Below, piece after piece: positions 16,582-26,230 of a DNA stretch of 53,674 nt (within the stretch, counting starts at the first letter, position 1; each line of letters begins with the position of its first letter). The DNA is taken from NCBI RefSeq assembly GCF_902859585.1, contig NZ_CADIJM010000023.1:1-53674 (forward strand). The letters run 5' to 3'. The translations under genes and the position numbers were made by a program. The notes under the pieces were generated by a model. The model did not search any database, was not told the origin of the DNA, and saw only the letters and a program-made list of their open reading frames with translations. Source of the DNA: Achromobacter animicus (GTDB lineage: Bacteria; Pseudomonadota; Gammaproteobacteria; Burkholderiales; Burkholderiaceae_B).

Positions 16582-17975
16582 GTGCGCCAATCGTCAGCCG
16601 GGGCGTCGCGCCCGGCGCAGACGCCATGCACGTGCCGGTCGTCATCATCGGCGCGGGCGCCTGCGGCCTGACCGCCGCGCTGCGCCTGGCCAGCGCCGGC
16701 ATCGAAACGGTGCTGATCGAACGCGATGCCGTGCCCAGCGGATCCACTGCACTGTCGTCGGGCTTCATTCCCGCGGCCGGTTCTGCCGTGCAGCGGGCAG
16801 CGGGCATCGAGGATGACGCGGCGCGCTTTGCCGCCGACATCCAGGCCAAGGCGCACGGCACGGCCTCACCTGAATTGGTGGCTGCCTACACCGGTGCGGC
16901 TGCCGCGGCCCTGGACGGGCTTGCCGCGCACGGCCTGCGCTTCGAAGTCCTGGACGGGTTCCTGTACCCCGGCCACACCGCGCGTCGCATGCACACGCTG
17001 CCCGAGCGCACCGGCGCGGCGCTGGTCGCGGCCCTGGAACGCGCCGCCACCGAGGCCGGCGCCTATCTGCTGACCCGCGCGCTGGCGCGCGAAATCTGGA
17101 CGGACGACGCCGGCCGCGTGACCGCCGTCGGCTGCGAACGCCCGGACGGCTCGGTCGACGTGATCGGCTGCGATGTCCTGCTGCTGGCCTGCAACGGCTT
17201 TGGCGGCAACGCCGCGATGGTCGGCGAATACTTGCCCGCCATGCGCGAGGCCGTCTATGGCGGCCACGTCGGCAACGACGGCAGCGCCATCCAGTGGGGC
17301 ACGCAGCTGGGCGCGCGCCTCGCGGACCTGGGCGGCTACCAGGGCCACGGCTCCTGGGCCACGCCGCAGGGCGCGCTGATTTCCTGGGCGGTGATGATGG
17401 ACGGCGGCGTGCAGATCAACCGCGAGGGCCGCCGCTTTCACGACGAGACGCACGGTTATTCCGAGGCCGCGGTCCACGTGCTGGCGCAGCCGGATTCGGT
17501 GGCCTGGAATGTCTTTGACGACCGCACACTCGCCCTGGCGCGCGGCTTTCCCGACTTCGTGCAGGCCGAGGAAGGCCAGGCATTGAAGACGTGCGGCGAC
17601 GTGGCGGCGCTGGCCGCGCTGATCGGTTGCGATCCGGACGTGCTGGGCCAGACGCTGGACGCGGTCCGTCCCGGCGCGCCGGACCCGCTGGGACGACGCT
17701 TCGAGCGCACGCTGCAGGCGCCGTACCACGCGATCAAGGTGACGGGCGCGCTCTTTCACACACAAGGCGGATTGGACATCGACGCGCAATGCCGCGTCCT
17801 GGACCACGCAGGCCGGGCGCTGCCCAACCTGCTGGCTGCGGGCGGGGCCGCCCGTGGCGTATCGGGCAACGACGTGTCGGGCTATCTGTCCGGCAACGGC
17901 TTGCTCAGCGCGGTGGCCGGCGGCCATATCGCCGCGGACACCGCGGCGGCGCTGCTCGGGCGCCGCCTGGATTAG
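16578..17975 (+). CDS. FAD-dependent oxidoreductase of the fumarate reductase/tricarballylate dehydrogenase type
   Basis: 465 residues from the GTG at 16578, which overlaps the previous stop as GTGA. An ATG at 16626 would give 449 residues and also keep the whole FAD domain. The dinucleotide motif is PVVIIGAGACGLTAALRLAS, followed by ERD and a GSTALSSG segment where FAD and substrate meet. The C-terminal part, with LPNLLAAGGAARGVSG and GYLSGNGLLSAVAGG, closes the FAD domain as in fumarate reductase and 3-ketosteroid dehydrogenase flavoproteins. Members desaturate or reduce C=C bonds next to carboxylates or carbonyls. In this operon it could oxidise a substituted succinate-type acid to the enoic acid hydrated by the LeuCD-like enzyme. 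No signal peptide is seen, so it is cytoplasmic. Confidence 0.85.
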   Translation: MSAPIVSRGVAPGADAMHVPVVIIGAGACGLTAALRLASAGIETVLIERDAVPSGSTALSSGFIPAAGSAVQRAAGIEDDAARFAADIQAKAHGTASPELVAAYTGAAAAALDGLAAHGLRFEVLDGFLYPGHTARRMHTLPERTGAALVAALERAATEAGAYLLTRALAREIWTDDAGRVTAVGCERPDGSVDVIGCDVLLLACNGFGGNAAMVGEYLPAMREAVYGGHVGNDGSAIQWGTQLGARLADLGGYQGHGSWATPQGALISWAVMMDGGVQINREGRRFHDETHGYSEAAVHVLAQPDSVAWNVFDDRTLALARGFPDFVQAEEGQALKTCGDVAALAALIGCDPDVLGQTLDAVRPGAPDPLGRRFERTLQAPYHAIKVTGALFHTQGGLDIDAQCRVLDHAGRALPNLLAAGGAARGVSGNDVSGYLSGNGLLSAVAGGHIAADTAAALLGRRLD

Positions 17976-17985
17976 GAAACCCAAG

Positions 17986-18849
17986 ATGCAAACACAGAAC
18001 CTGAAAGCGCAATTGGCGGCCGGCACGGTGCTGGCCCCCGGCGTCTACGACGCTTTGTCGGCGCTGGTGGCCGAGCAGGCGGGCTTTACCGCGCTGTACC
18101 TGTCGGGCGCGTCCATCGCCTACACGCGGCTCGGCCGCTCGGACATCGGGCTGACCACGTACACCGAAGTCGAAGACACGCTGGCCCGTATCGCCGAACG
18201 CGTGTCGGCCGCGGTGATCGTGGACGCGGACACGGGCTTCGGCAACGCGCTGAACACCCAGCGCACCGTGCGTGGCTTCGAGCGCGCGGGTGCCGCGATG
18301 ATCCAGCTTGAGGACCAGACCTTTCCCAAGCGCTGCGGCCACCTGGACGGCAAGAACGTGATTCCCGCCGCTGAGATGTGCGGCAAGCTGCGCGCCGCCG
18401 TCGACGCGCGGGTCAACGCATCCACGCTTATCCTGGCGCGCACGGACGCGCTGGCCTCCGAAGGCCTGGACGCGGCGCTGGACCGCGCCGAGGCCTATCT
18501 TGAAGCCGGCGCGGACGCGCTCTTCATCGAGGCGCTGCGCACGCCGGAACAGATGCGCGCGGCGTGCGACCGCTTCGCAGCGCGTGTGCCGCTGCTGGCG
18601 AACATGGTGGAGGGCGGCAAGACCCCGGTGCAGGACGCGGGTGCGCTTGCCGCAGCGGGATTTCGCATCGTCATCTTCCCGGGCGGCACGGCGCGCGCGG
18701 TCGCGCACACGCTGCAGGGCTACTACGGCAGCCTGCGCGAGCACGGCACGACGGGGCCGTGGAAGGACAGGATGCTGGATTTCGATGGATTGAATGACGT
18801 GATCGGCACGCCGGAACTGCTGGAGCAGGGGCGGCGGTACGAGGGCTGA
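17986..18849 (+). CDS. Isocitrate lyase/PEP mutase superfamily C-C lyase (dimethylmalate/methylisocitrate lyase-like)
   Basis: 287 residues. It has the TIM-barrel family features PGVYDALSALVAEQAGF, VDADTGFGNALN, IQLEDQTFPKRCGH and ARTDALASEGLDAAL. The KRCGH motif at residues 115-119, with C117 as the general acid of the C-C lyases, separates it from PEP mutase and phosphonopyruvate hydrolase, which lack this cysteine. It should cleave a malate- or isocitrate-like hydroxyacid into pyruvate or glyoxylate plus a short acid. Its position as last gene of the operon fits a final cleavage step, comparable to 2,3-dimethylmalate lyase (pyruvate plus propionate). Oxaloacetate decarboxylase-like members are an alternative. 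Start ATG is 10 bases after the previous stop. Confidence 0.88.
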   Translation: MQTQNLKAQLAAGTVLAPGVYDALSALVAEQAGFTALYLSGASIAYTRLGRSDIGLTTYTEVEDTLARIAERVSAAVIVDADTGFGNALNTQRTVRGFERAGAAMIQLEDQTFPKRCGHLDGKNVIPAAEMCGKLRAAVDARVNASTLILARTDALASEGLDAALDRAEAYLEAGADALFIEALRTPEQMRAACDRFAARVPLLANMVEGGKTPVQDAGALAAAGFRIVIFPGGTARAVAHTLQGYYGSLREHGTTGPWKDRMLDFDGLNDVIGTPELLEQGRRYEG

Positions 18850-18966
18850 ACCCGCTGGCTGCGGGGGCAGGGTTCCGGTATCGGATTGGTGCGAGCGGGT
18901 GTGGCAGTAGCGGGTCGCCGCGTGGGCAAAACGTCTGCGCAGCGGCCCAAATTCAGCAAGCTCGCC

Positions 18967-19590
18967 TCAACGCGGCGTGCGCTGGTGCGGCACGAGCGGC
19001 GGCACGGGCTGGCCGGCGATCAAATCCCAGAAGTCCGGCAGGAAGCACTCGGCCACGAGCAGCGGCTGGCCCTGGCGCCAGAACACCGAGCGCCGCGCCC
19101 AGATCCGGCCGGCCTGCAGCGCGCGTGCCTCCGGCGGAAGAACGTCCGAGGCGGTGGCATGGAACGGCACGGGCGAGGCCAGGCGGCGGCACGCGAACGG
19201 TGACCGGATGACCGTACTGTCGTGATACAGCATGTCGGCCAGCGGCCGGGTCAACAGGCGCCGCATCCCTTGCCAGGCGCCGTGCGACGCGGTCAGCGGC
19301 GTCAGGCTGCGCGCCGGCACGCTGTCCACGCCGTTCACATACATCAACACCTCGCGGATCCACACCGGTGAGCCCGGCGCAATGCGCATCGCACGCGCCT
19401 CGTCAGCCGGCGCGCCGTCGGCGTACTCGGCCAACACCCGCAGACGCACCTGGCCGACCTGGCGGAGACCAGCGGTAAGCGCGCCCGGCCGGAACAGCCA
19501 GTGGCGTTGGGCGGGGGACAGAATGGCCGGGGCTTGCGCCAGCCAGCCAGCGGCGAGAGGGGGGCGATGGGCTGCGGGTTGCTTCGTCAT
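18967..19590 (-). CDS. ubiC: Chorismate--pyruvate lyase
   Basis: 207 residues, near the usual size with a modest N-terminal extension. UbiC removes pyruvate from chorismate to give 4-hydroxybenzoate, the ring precursor of ubiquinone, in the cytoplasm. Family features visible are [12 protein letters not shown], the VPARSLTPL segment, the [10 protein letters not shown] block and the C-terminal [18 protein letters not shown] followed by FLPDFW, which includes the conserved Arg and Glu of the product pocket. It reads toward the catabolic operon (convergent) and away from the pseudouridine synthase gene. No ubiA follows it in this window. The start at 19590 is the only ATG giving a complete N-terminus. 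Confidence 0.85.
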   Translation of the reverse strand: MTKQPAAHRPPLAAGWLAQAPAILSPAQRHWLFRPGALTAGLRQVGQVRLRVLAEYADGAPADEARAMRIAPGSPVWIREVLMYVNGVDSVPARSLTPLTASHGAWQGMRRLLTRPLADMLYHDSTVIRSPFACRRLASPVPFHATASDVLPPEARALQAGRIWARRSVFWRQGQPLLVAECFLPDFWDLIAGQPVPPLVPHQRTPR

Positions 19591-19680
19591 GGCTGCGTAT
19601 TATGCCAAGCCCTGCCCGAAGGCCGTCTGCGTCGCAATGCCGCAGGGCAGGGGACGCTGGCCGTTCCGCGCTGGACGGCC

Positions 19681-19731
19681 GCACCGGCCGACTGCACTGG
19701 TCCTCTGCACTGGAGATCCGCACCGGCCGAC
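19681..19731. repeat. Short direct repeat between ubiC and the pseudouridine synthase gene
   Basis: GCACCGGCCGAC occurs at 19681-19692 and 19720-19731, with TGCACTGG twice in between. This looks like a small local duplication in the divergent promoter region. No promoter boxes were convincing. Confidence 0.4.
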
Positions 19732-19749
19732 CCGCATACAATACCGCCC

Positions 19750-20481
19750 ATGGAAAAAGTACGTATCTCCAAGCTCATGTCCGAGCGCGGACTCTGTTCC
19801 CGCCGCGAGGCGGACAGCTATATCGAGCGCGGCTGGGTCCGCGTCGACGGCGTCGTCGTGTCCGAATTGGGCGCGCGGGCCTATCCCGACCAGGAAATCA
19901 CGCTGGAGCGCGCCGCGCATGCGCGCCAGACTTCCCGCGTCACCATCCTCATCAACAAGCCCGTGGGCTATGTCTCCGGCCAGGCCGAAAAAGGCTACAC
20001 GCCGGCCGTCGCCCTGATCGATTCCCGCTCCCGCTTCGCCAACGACCGCGCCCCGCAGCGCTTCGAACGCGCGCACCTCGAAGGCCTGGCCGTCGCTGGC
20101 CGCCTGGACATCGATTCGCAAGGACTCCTCGTCCTCACGCAGGACGGCCGGGTCGCCAAGCAGCTGATCGGTGAAGACTCCACGGTCGACAAGGAATATC
20201 TGGTCCGCGTTCAGGGCGAGCTGTCCGACAACGGCCTGGCCCTGCTGAACCACGGACTATCGCTGGACGGCAAACCGCTCAAGCGCGCGCAGGTGCGCTG
20301 GCAGAACCACGATCAACTGCGTTTCGTGCTGCGCGAAGGCAAAAAGCGCCAGATCCGCCGCATGTGCGAACTGGTGGGCCTGAAGGTGATCGGCCTGAAA
20401 CGCGTACGCATCGGCCGCGTGGCGCTGGGCGATCTGCCGCTGGGGCAATGGCGCTATCTGCGCGACGACGAATCGTTCTGA
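19750..20481 (+). CDS. RsuA/RluB/E/F-family pseudouridine synthase (RluF-like)
   Basis: 243 residues from the ATG at 19750. An S4 RNA-binding domain (residues ~4-50; [20 protein letters not shown]) precedes the catalytic domain. The catalytic aspartate is D120 in the motif [17 protein letters not shown], and [14 protein letters not shown] is the typical C-terminal motif II/III region. It isomerises uridine in ribosomal RNA. The [13 protein letters not shown] start and the KPVGYVSGQ segment most resemble RluF, which modifies 23S rRNA near position 2604, but I cannot exclude another RsuA-type target, so no symbol is given. It is a monocistronic gene with a palindrome (20485-20497) four bases after the stop. 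Confidence 0.87.
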   Translation: MEKVRISKLMSERGLCSRREADSYIERGWVRVDGVVVSELGARAYPDQEITLERAAHARQTSRVTILINKPVGYVSGQAEKGYTPAVALIDSRSRFANDRAPQRFERAHLEGLAVAGRLDIDSQGLLVLTQDGRVAKQLIGEDSTVDKEYLVRVQGELSDNGLALLNHGLSLDGKPLKRAQVRWQNHDQLRFVLREGKKRQIRRMCELVGLKVIGLKRVRIGRVALGDLPLGQWRYLRDDESF

Positions 20482-20484
20482 GCT

Positions 20485-20497
20485 GGTGTCTGACACC
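20485..20497. repeat. Palindromic repeat copy 1 (GGTGTC-T-GACACC)
   Basis: Perfect 6-bp inverted repeat around one base, beginning four bases after the pseudouridine synthase stop. The same 13-mer recurs at 28977, 31224 and, in reverse orientation, 31275. Confidence 0.75.
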
Positions 20498-20582
20498 GAC
20501 AGCGAGACACCGCTCGCAGCATTGGTCACCTGACTCGACAACACTTGTCGGCTGCCGAAGGATTTTTCAGTCTGTTTCGATC

Positions 20583-21512
20583 TCAGCGGGATTTCATGAA
20601 ACCGGGCGTATCCTTCGCTTGCCAGTGGCTGCCCAGGCGCTCCATCAGGAATTCGATGAAGATCCGCGTTTTGGCGGGCAGCAGCCGCGTCTCCGTGACC
20701 GCATGCACCGGAAACGGTCCCAACTGCCAATCGGGCAGCACGCGCTGCAACTGGCCTGACTGCTGTTCCGACATCTGACCGCCCACCAGCACCGCAATGC
20801 CCGCGCCCAGCATGGCCAGGCGCCGGGCCATGGCGACGCCGTTGACGGAAAACCGGTTGCCCGGCGTGAACTCGATGTGCTGCTCGCCGTTCGTAAGCGG
20901 CCAGCGCGTCACGCGGCCGGCGCCTTCCGCGCGGAACTCGATGCACTCGTGCCGGGTCAGGTCGCTGGGATGCCTCGGTTCACCGTGCTTTTCCAGGTAA
21001 TCGCGCGAGGCATACAGGTAGGCAGGCAGCATGCCCAGCAGTCTTGCAATCTGGGTCGAATCAGGCAGGTCGCCGATTTCGATCGACACGTCGCAGGTCT
21101 GGAACACGCGAGACGCGTGGTCCGGGTTCGCGAGGTCCAGGAAAAACGTCACATCGGGATAGCGCCGGGAGAACTCCATGAACGACTCAGCCAGGAAATC
21201 CGTGCCGAAATCCGCAGGCATGTTGACCCGCAGCGGCCCGGTGGGCGTGTCGACCAGCTTCTGCAATTCTTCATGGGCGATCTGCGCTTCGGCCACGATG
21301 CGCTGGCAGCGCTCGAAATACAGTCGCCCGGCATCGGTCAGTTCCACCTTGCGCGTGGTGCGGCTGAGCAGCCGCAGCCCCACGGACCGCTCCAATTCGG
21401 CCACCTGGCGAGACAAGGTCGACTTGGGGACGCCCAGCGTTGCCGCAGCGCGGCTAAAACTGTGCGTTTTGGCGACCTCGACGAAGAGTTCCATTCCCTG
21501 TAGGCGTTTCAT
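20583..21512 (-). CDS. LysR-family regulator, divergent from the RND efflux operon
   Basis: 309 residues. The N-terminal helix-turn-helix is at ~3-62 (MELFVEVAKTHSFSRAAATL, STLSRQVAELERSVGLRLLS), and the C-terminal effector-binding domain begins at GPLRVNMPADFGTDFLAE. It belongs to the CrgA/AaeR-like group by its LLSRTTRKVELTDAG and FLDLAN segments. It is transcribed away from the efflux operon across a 313-base gap, the usual arrangement for a LysR activator or repressor of its neighbour, so it probably controls the pump. The effector is unknown. The start at 21512 is the ATG immediately before MKRLQGMELF. The ATG six codons later is a possible alternative. Confidence 0.88.
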   Translation of the reverse strand: MKRLQGMELFVEVAKTHSFSRAAATLGVPKSTLSRQVAELERSVGLRLLSRTTRKVELTDAGRLYFERCQRIVAEAQIAHEELQKLVDTPTGPLRVNMPADFGTDFLAESFMEFSRRYPDVTFFLDLANPDHASRVFQTCDVSIEIGDLPDSTQIARLLGMLPAYLYASRDYLEKHGEPRHPSDLTRHECIEFRAEGAGRVTRWPLTNGEQHIEFTPGNRFSVNGVAMARRLAMLGAGIAVLVGGQMSEQQSGQLQRVLPDWQLGPFPVHAVTETRLLPAKTRIFIEFLMERLGSHWQAKDTPGFMKSR

Positions 21513-21825
21513 GGCGCGATTTTGTCACAGTGCGGATCGCACGATTGTCCCATAAATGGAATGATGTTTTCTCAACATGCCCCTTTGTTTCTAAAGCGGG
21601 ATAACTCAGAATGCGAGTTCTGCAATGCAGCAATGCGATAAACGTCCAGCCTTGCGTGTTCTACGCGAATCCACCCAGGTCGAACGCCACGGACCGCGCC
21701 AAGACGGTCTGACGGGCTGATGTTCTTCGCAGAATCGCCCCAGGCAAAACGGCCTTTCACGGCTATCAGGCACGCGGCGCATGCGCGGCGTGGGGCTACC
21801 TTTATTGAAATCGGGAATGCAATCT
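21513..21825. promoter_or_regulatory. Divergent control region between lysR-type gene and efflux operon
   Basis: 313 bases without a gene. It is less GC-rich on the lysR side. It holds the inverted repeat CAGAA-TGCGAG-TTCTG (21607-21622) and the overlapping palindrome CTGCA-A-TGCAG (21620-21630), both suitable as regulator sites. Toward the pump gene there are repeated GCGGCG-type elements at 21773-21790. A ribosome-binding site GGGA (21813-21816) lies nine bases before the ATG at 21826. No convincing -35/-10 pair was found. Confidence 0.45.
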
Positions 21826-23037
21826 ATGAATAAGAAAAGCGCTATGTGGCGCGGTGCGGCCGTTGTCGCGCTGACGGCATCGGCCCTCACACTGGCCGCC
21901 TGCGGCAAGAAGCAAGAGGCGCCTCAGGGCGGCAAGCCGCAAGTGACGGTCGTCACATTGGCGACGCAGCCCGTTTCCCTGACTACCGAACTGCCCGGCC
22001 GCACCTCTGCGTTCCGCGTTGCCGAGGTCCGCCCGCAGGTCAACGGCATTGTCCAGAAGCGCCTCTTCACCGAGGGCGGCGAGGTCAAGGCGGGCGAACA
22101 GCTCTATCAGATCGATCCTGCCCTTTACCAAGCCAACGTCGACAGCCAGAAGGCCGCGCTGGCTCGCGCCCAGGCGCAGCAAAAGACCGCCGCCCTGCTG
22201 GCCGAGCGGTACAAGCCGCTGGTCGCCACCCGCGCGGTCAGCCAGCAGACCTACGACAACGCCGTCGCCTCGCGCGATCAGGCCGCCGCCGACGTGCTGT
22301 CGGCGAAGGCGGCGCTGGACACGGCCCGCATCAATCTCGTCTATACCAAGGTCTTGTCGCCGATCGACGGCATCATCGGCCGCTCGGCCGTGACTGAAGG
22401 CGCGCTCGTGACCGCCAACCAGACCAGCGCGCTTGCCGCGGTGCAGCAGATCGACCCCATCTACGTCGACGTCACGCAGTCCAGCGTGCAGCTCCTGCGC
22501 CTGCAGGACGCGCTGGCCACCGGCCAGCTCAAGAAGCTGGACGGCGAGCAGGCCGCGCAGGTCACGCTGACGCTGGAAGACGGCTCGCAATACAAAGAGG
22601 CCGGCAAGCTGCAGTTCTCCGAAGTGACCGTGGACCCGGGCACCGGCTCGATCACGCTGCGCGCCGTGTTCCCCAACCCCGACCGGCGTCTGTTGCCCGG
22701 CATGTTCGTGCGTGCGCGTCTGGCTGACGGCGTTGCCGCCGACGGCCTGCTGGTGCCGCAACGCGGCGTGACGCGCAATCAGCGCGGCCAGCCGACGGCG
22801 CTTGTCGTCAACGCCAAGAACCAGGTTGAACTGCGCGACCTGAAGACCGACCGCGCCATCGGCGACAAGTGGCTCGTCACCGACGGCCTGGCCGCCGGCG
22901 ACCGCGTGATCGTGGAAGGCCTGCAGATGGTCCGCCCCGGCGTTGAAGTGGTTGCCACCGAAGCCGGCGCCAAGGCCCAGCCGCAAGCGGCCAATGCGCA
23001 GGGGGCGGCTGCCCCCGCCGCGCCGGCCAAGCAGTAA
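21826..23037 (+). CDS. axyA: RND efflux periplasmic adaptor (MexA/AcrA/AxyA-like lipoprotein)
   Basis: 403 residues from the ATG at 21826, preferred over 21817 because of the GGGA spacing. The N-terminus has a lipoprotein signal ending in LTLAAC, so it is anchored in the inner membrane facing the periplasm. Membrane-fusion features follow: a barrel-sandwich segment ([20 protein letters not shown]), an alpha-hairpin with repeated alanine/glutamine heptads (~residues 95-160), the [20 protein letters not shown] strand and a C-terminal beta domain. It bridges the inner-membrane pump and the outer-membrane channel encoded directly downstream (13-base gap). The symbol follows the Achromobacter AxyABM pump and depends on the genus assignment; mexA/acrA-type adaptor is the safe call. 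Confidence 0.85.
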   Translation: MNKKSAMWRGAAVVALTASALTLAACGKKQEAPQGGKPQVTVVTLATQPVSLTTELPGRTSAFRVAEVRPQVNGIVQKRLFTEGGEVKAGEQLYQIDPALYQANVDSQKAALARAQAQQKTAALLAERYKPLVATRAVSQQTYDNAVASRDQAAADVLSAKAALDTARINLVYTKVLSPIDGIIGRSAVTEGALVTANQTSALAAVQQIDPIYVDVTQSSVQLLRLQDALATGQLKKLDGEQAAQVTLTLEDGSQYKEAGKLQFSEVTVDPGTGSITLRAVFPNPDRRLLPGMFVRARLADGVAADGLLVPQRGVTRNQRGQPTALVVNAKNQVELRDLKTDRAIGDKWLVTDGLAAGDRVIVEGLQMVRPGVEVVATEAGAKAQPQAANAQGAAAPAAPAKQ

Positions 23038-23050
23038 TCAGGAGCCACGC

Positions 23051-26000
23051 ATGGCAAAGTTTTTTATCGACAGGCCGGTTTTTGCCTGGGTGATCGCGAT
23101 CGTGCTGATGCTGGCCGGCGCGCTGTCCATCCTGCAGCTTCCGGTCGCCCAGTACCCCAACATCGCGCCGCCCGCCATCGGCATCGCGGTGACCTACCCG
23201 GGCGCGTCCGCGCAGACCGTGCAGGACACCGTGGTGCAGGTGATCGAACAGCAGATGAACGGTCTTGACGGCCTGCAGTACATCTCGTCGGAAAGCAACT
23301 CCGACGGCAGCATGTCCATCACGCTGACCTTCAAGCAGGGCACCAACCCCGACACCGCGCAGGTGCAGGTCCAGAACAAGCTGGCGCTGGCGCAGCCGCT
23401 TCTGCCGCAGGAAGTGCAGCAGCAGGGCATCCGCGTCACCAAGGCCACGAAGAACTTCCTGATCGTGGCCGGCTTCGTGTCCACCGACGGCACGATGACC
23501 AAGGACGACCTGGCCGACTACGTCGCGTCGTACGTCCAGGATCCCATCAGCCGTACGCAGGGCGTGGGCGACTTCCAGCTTTTCGGCTCGCAGTACGCGA
23601 TGCGGATCTGGCTGGATCCGGCCAAGCTCGTCAATTACGGGCTGACCACGGTCGACGTCACCACCGCCATCAAGGAACAGAACGTCCAGGTCTCGTCCGG
23701 GCAATTGGGCGGCCTGCCGTCCGTGCGCGGCCAGCAGCTCAACGCCACCATCATCGGACCGTCGCGCCTGCAGACGGCCGAGGACTTCGGCCAGATCTTG
23801 CTGAAGGTCAACTCCGACGGTTCGCAGGTGCGCCTGCGTGATGTCTCGCGCATCGAACTGGGCGGCCAGACCTACGCCATCGACAGCTTCTACAACGGCA
23901 ACCCGGCCTCGGGCCTGGCGATCAAGCTGGCGCCGGGCGCCAACGCGCTGGACACGGCGCAGGCGGTGCGCGACACCATCAACAACCTCAAGCCGTATTT
24001 CCCGCCGGGCATGGACGTCGTCTATCCGTACGACACGACGCCGTTCGTCAGCCTGTCGATCCATGAAGTGTTCAAGACGCTGGTCGAAGCCATCATCCTG
24101 GTGTTCCTGGTGATGTATCTCTTCCTGCAGAACTTCCGCGCCACCATCATTCCCACGCTGGCCGTGCCGGTGGTGCTGCTGGGCACGTTCGGCGTGCTGG
24201 CGGCGTTCGGCTATTCCATCAACACCTTGACGATGTTCGGGATGGTGCTGGCCATCGGCCTGCTCGTTGACGACGCCATCGTGGTGGTCGAAAACGTCGA
24301 GCGGGTGATGGCCGAAGAGGGGCTCACGCCCAAGCAGGCCACACGCAAATCCATGAGCCAGATCACCGGCGCCCTGATCGGCATCGCGATGGTGCTGGCG
24401 GCCGTGTTCGTGCCGATGGCGTTCTTCGGCGGCTCCACGGGCGTGATCTACCGTCAGTTCTCGATCACGATCGTGTCCTCGATGGTGCTGTCCGTGATCG
24501 TCGCCATCGTGTTCACGCCGGCGCTTTGCGCGACGCTGCTCAAGCCCATTCCGAAGGGCCATCACGGCGCCAAGAAGGGCTTTTTCGGGTGGTTCAACCG
24601 CACGTTCGAGCGCAGCAGCAACGGTTACGCCAATACCGTCGCCCGCGGCCTGAACCGCACCAAACGCCTGATGGTCGTCTACCTGGCGCTGGTCATCGCG
24701 ATGGGCTGGATGTTCACCCGCATCCCGACCGCGTTCCTGCCGGCCGAAGACCAGGGCATCCTGTTCGCCCAGATCCAGACGCCGGCCGGCGCCACCGCTG
24801 AAGCCACCAAGGCCGTCATCGACGACGCCACCAAGTACCTGCTGACCGAAGAAAAGGACGCCGTCACCTCGGTGTTCGCGGTCAACGGCTTCAACTTCGG
24901 CGGCCGCGGCCAGAACGCGTCCATCCTGTTCATCAAGCTGCGCGACTGGGAAGAGCGCGGCGACGCCAGCCTGAAGGCTGCCGCCGTGGCGGGGCGCGCC
25001 AACGCGCACTTCGCCAAGACGGAACGCCGCGCGCAACTGTTCGTCGTGCCGCCGCCTTCCGTCATGGAACTGGGCAACGTCACCGGCTTTGACTTCCAGC
25101 TGATGGACCGCGCCGGCGTGGGCCACGAGAAGCTGCTTGCCGCGCGCAACCAGCTGCTGGGCGAAGCCGCCCAGAGCCCGGTGCTGGCGGGCGTGCGTCC
25201 CAACGGCATCGAAGACGCGCCGCAGTACCAGCTGGACATCGACCGCGAAAAGGCGCGCGCCCTGGGCGTGGCCGTGTCGGACATCAACAGCACGCTCGCC
25301 ACCGCATGGGGTTCGTCGTACGTCAACGACTTCATCGACCGCGGCCGCGTGAAGAAGGTGTTTGCGCAGGGCGAGGCATCCTCGCGCATGCTGCCGGAAG
25401 ACCTGAACAAATGGTACGTGCGCAACAAGGATGGCGACATGGTCCCGTTCTCGGCGTTCTCCAGCGCAACGTGGAGCTTCGGCCCGCAGAAGCTGAACCG
25501 CTACAACGGTGTGCCGTCGTACAACATCCAGGGCCAGGCGGCGCCGGGCTACAGCTCTGGCGCAGCCATGGAAGAAATGGAACGCCTGGCGGCCAAGTTG
25601 CCGGTCGGCGTCGGCTTCGAATGGACCGGCCTGTCGTTCGAAGAACGCCTGTCCGGCGCCCAGGCGCCCGCGCTGTACGCGATCTCGCTCATCGTGGTGT
25701 TCCTGTGCCTGGCGGCGCTCTATGAAAGCTGGACCATTCCGTCCGCGGTCATGCTGGTGGTGCCGCTGGGGATCATCGGCGCGCTGTTGGCGACGCTGCT
25801 GCGTGGTCTGTCCAACGACGTGTTCTTCCAGGTGGGTCTCTTGACGACAATCGGGCTGGCGGCCAAAAACGCCATCCTGATCGTGGAGTTCGCCAAGGAG
25901 CACTATGAAGCGGGCGCCAGCCTGACCGAGTCGGCCATCCACGCCGCCCGTCAGCGTCTGCGTCCCATCCTGATGACGTCCCTGGCGTTCATCCTGGGCG

Positions 26001-26230
26001 TGACCCCGCTGGCGATTTCCAGCGGTGCGGGCTCGGGCAGCCAGAACGCCATCGGCACGGGCGTGATCGGCGGCATGCTGACCGGCACGTTCCTGGCCAT
26101 CTTCTTCGTCCCGGCCTTCTTCGTCATCATGCTGCGCGTGTTCAAGGTCAAGCGCATGAGCGAAAACGTCGACAAGCACGACACCAGCGCCAAGGGGCCG
26201 CACGACGTGCCGGCGGAGGGTCAACCGTAA
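23051..26230 (+). CDS. axyB: RND multidrug efflux pump subunit (MexB/AcrB/AxyB-like, HAE1)
   Basis: 1059 residues, full length for the hydrophobe/amphiphile efflux group. It begins [20 protein letters not shown], contains [20 protein letters not shown] with the paired aspartates of the proton relay in helix 4, the [16 protein letters not shown] segment with the conserved lysine in helix 10, and two large periplasmic domains. It uses the proton gradient to drive drugs out through the trimeric complex. GGAG precedes the ATG by six bases, and its stop overlaps the start of the channel gene (TAATG). Substrate range is expected to be wide (beta-lactams, quinolones, chloramphenicol in homologues), but this is by family only. 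Confidence 0.9.
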   Translation: MAKFFIDRPVFAWVIAIVLMLAGALSILQLPVAQYPNIAPPAIGIAVTYPGASAQTVQDTVVQVIEQQMNGLDGLQYISSESNSDGSMSITLTFKQGTNPDTAQVQVQNKLALAQPLLPQEVQQQGIRVTKATKNFLIVAGFVSTDGTMTKDDLADYVASYVQDPISRTQGVGDFQLFGSQYAMRIWLDPAKLVNYGLTTVDVTTAIKEQNVQVSSGQLGGLPSVRGQQLNATIIGPSRLQTAEDFGQILLKVNSDGSQVRLRDVSRIELGGQTYAIDSFYNGNPASGLAIKLAPGANALDTAQAVRDTINNLKPYFPPGMDVVYPYDTTPFVSLSIHEVFKTLVEAIILVFLVMYLFLQNFRATIIPTLAVPVVLLGTFGVLAAFGYSINTLTMFGMVLAIGLLVDDAIVVVENVERVMAEEGLTPKQATRKSMSQITGALIGIAMVLAAVFVPMAFFGGSTGVIYRQFSITIVSSMVLSVIVAIVFTPALCATLLKPIPKGHHGAKKGFFGWFNRTFERSSNGYANTVARGLNRTKRLMVVYLALVIAMGWMFTRIPTAFLPAEDQGILFAQIQTPAGATAEATKAVIDDATKYLLTEEKDAVTSVFAVNGFNFGGRGQNASILFIKLRDWEERGDASLKAAAVAGRANAHFAKTERRAQLFVVPPPSVMELGNVTGFDFQLMDRAGVGHEKLLAARNQLLGEAAQSPVLAGVRPNGIEDAPQYQLDIDREKARALGVAVSDINSTLATAWGSSYVNDFIDRGRVKKVFAQGEASSRMLPEDLNKWYVRNKDGDMVPFSAFSSATWSFGPQKLNRYNGVPSYNIQGQAAPGYSSGAAMEEMERLAAKLPVGVGFEWTGLSFEERLSGAQAPALYAISLIVVFLCLAALYESWTIPSAVMLVVPLGIIGALLATLLRGLSNDVFFQVGLLTTIGLAAKNAILIVEFAKEHYEAGASLTESAIHAARQRLRPILMTSLAFILGVTPLAISSGAGSGSQNAIGTGVIGGMLTGTFLAIFFVPAFFVIMLRVFKVKRMSENVDKHDTSAKGPHDVPAEGQP

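Noticed and set aside
18848-18875. Inverted repeat GAACCC...GGGTTC just after the last gene of the catabolic operon
   Set aside because: Only 6 bp with a long GC-rich loop and no T-run; too weak to call a terminator.
22877-26224. A 1115-codon open frame opposite the RND pump gene
   Set aside because: Same cause; the plus strand encodes an unmistakable full-length RND transporter.
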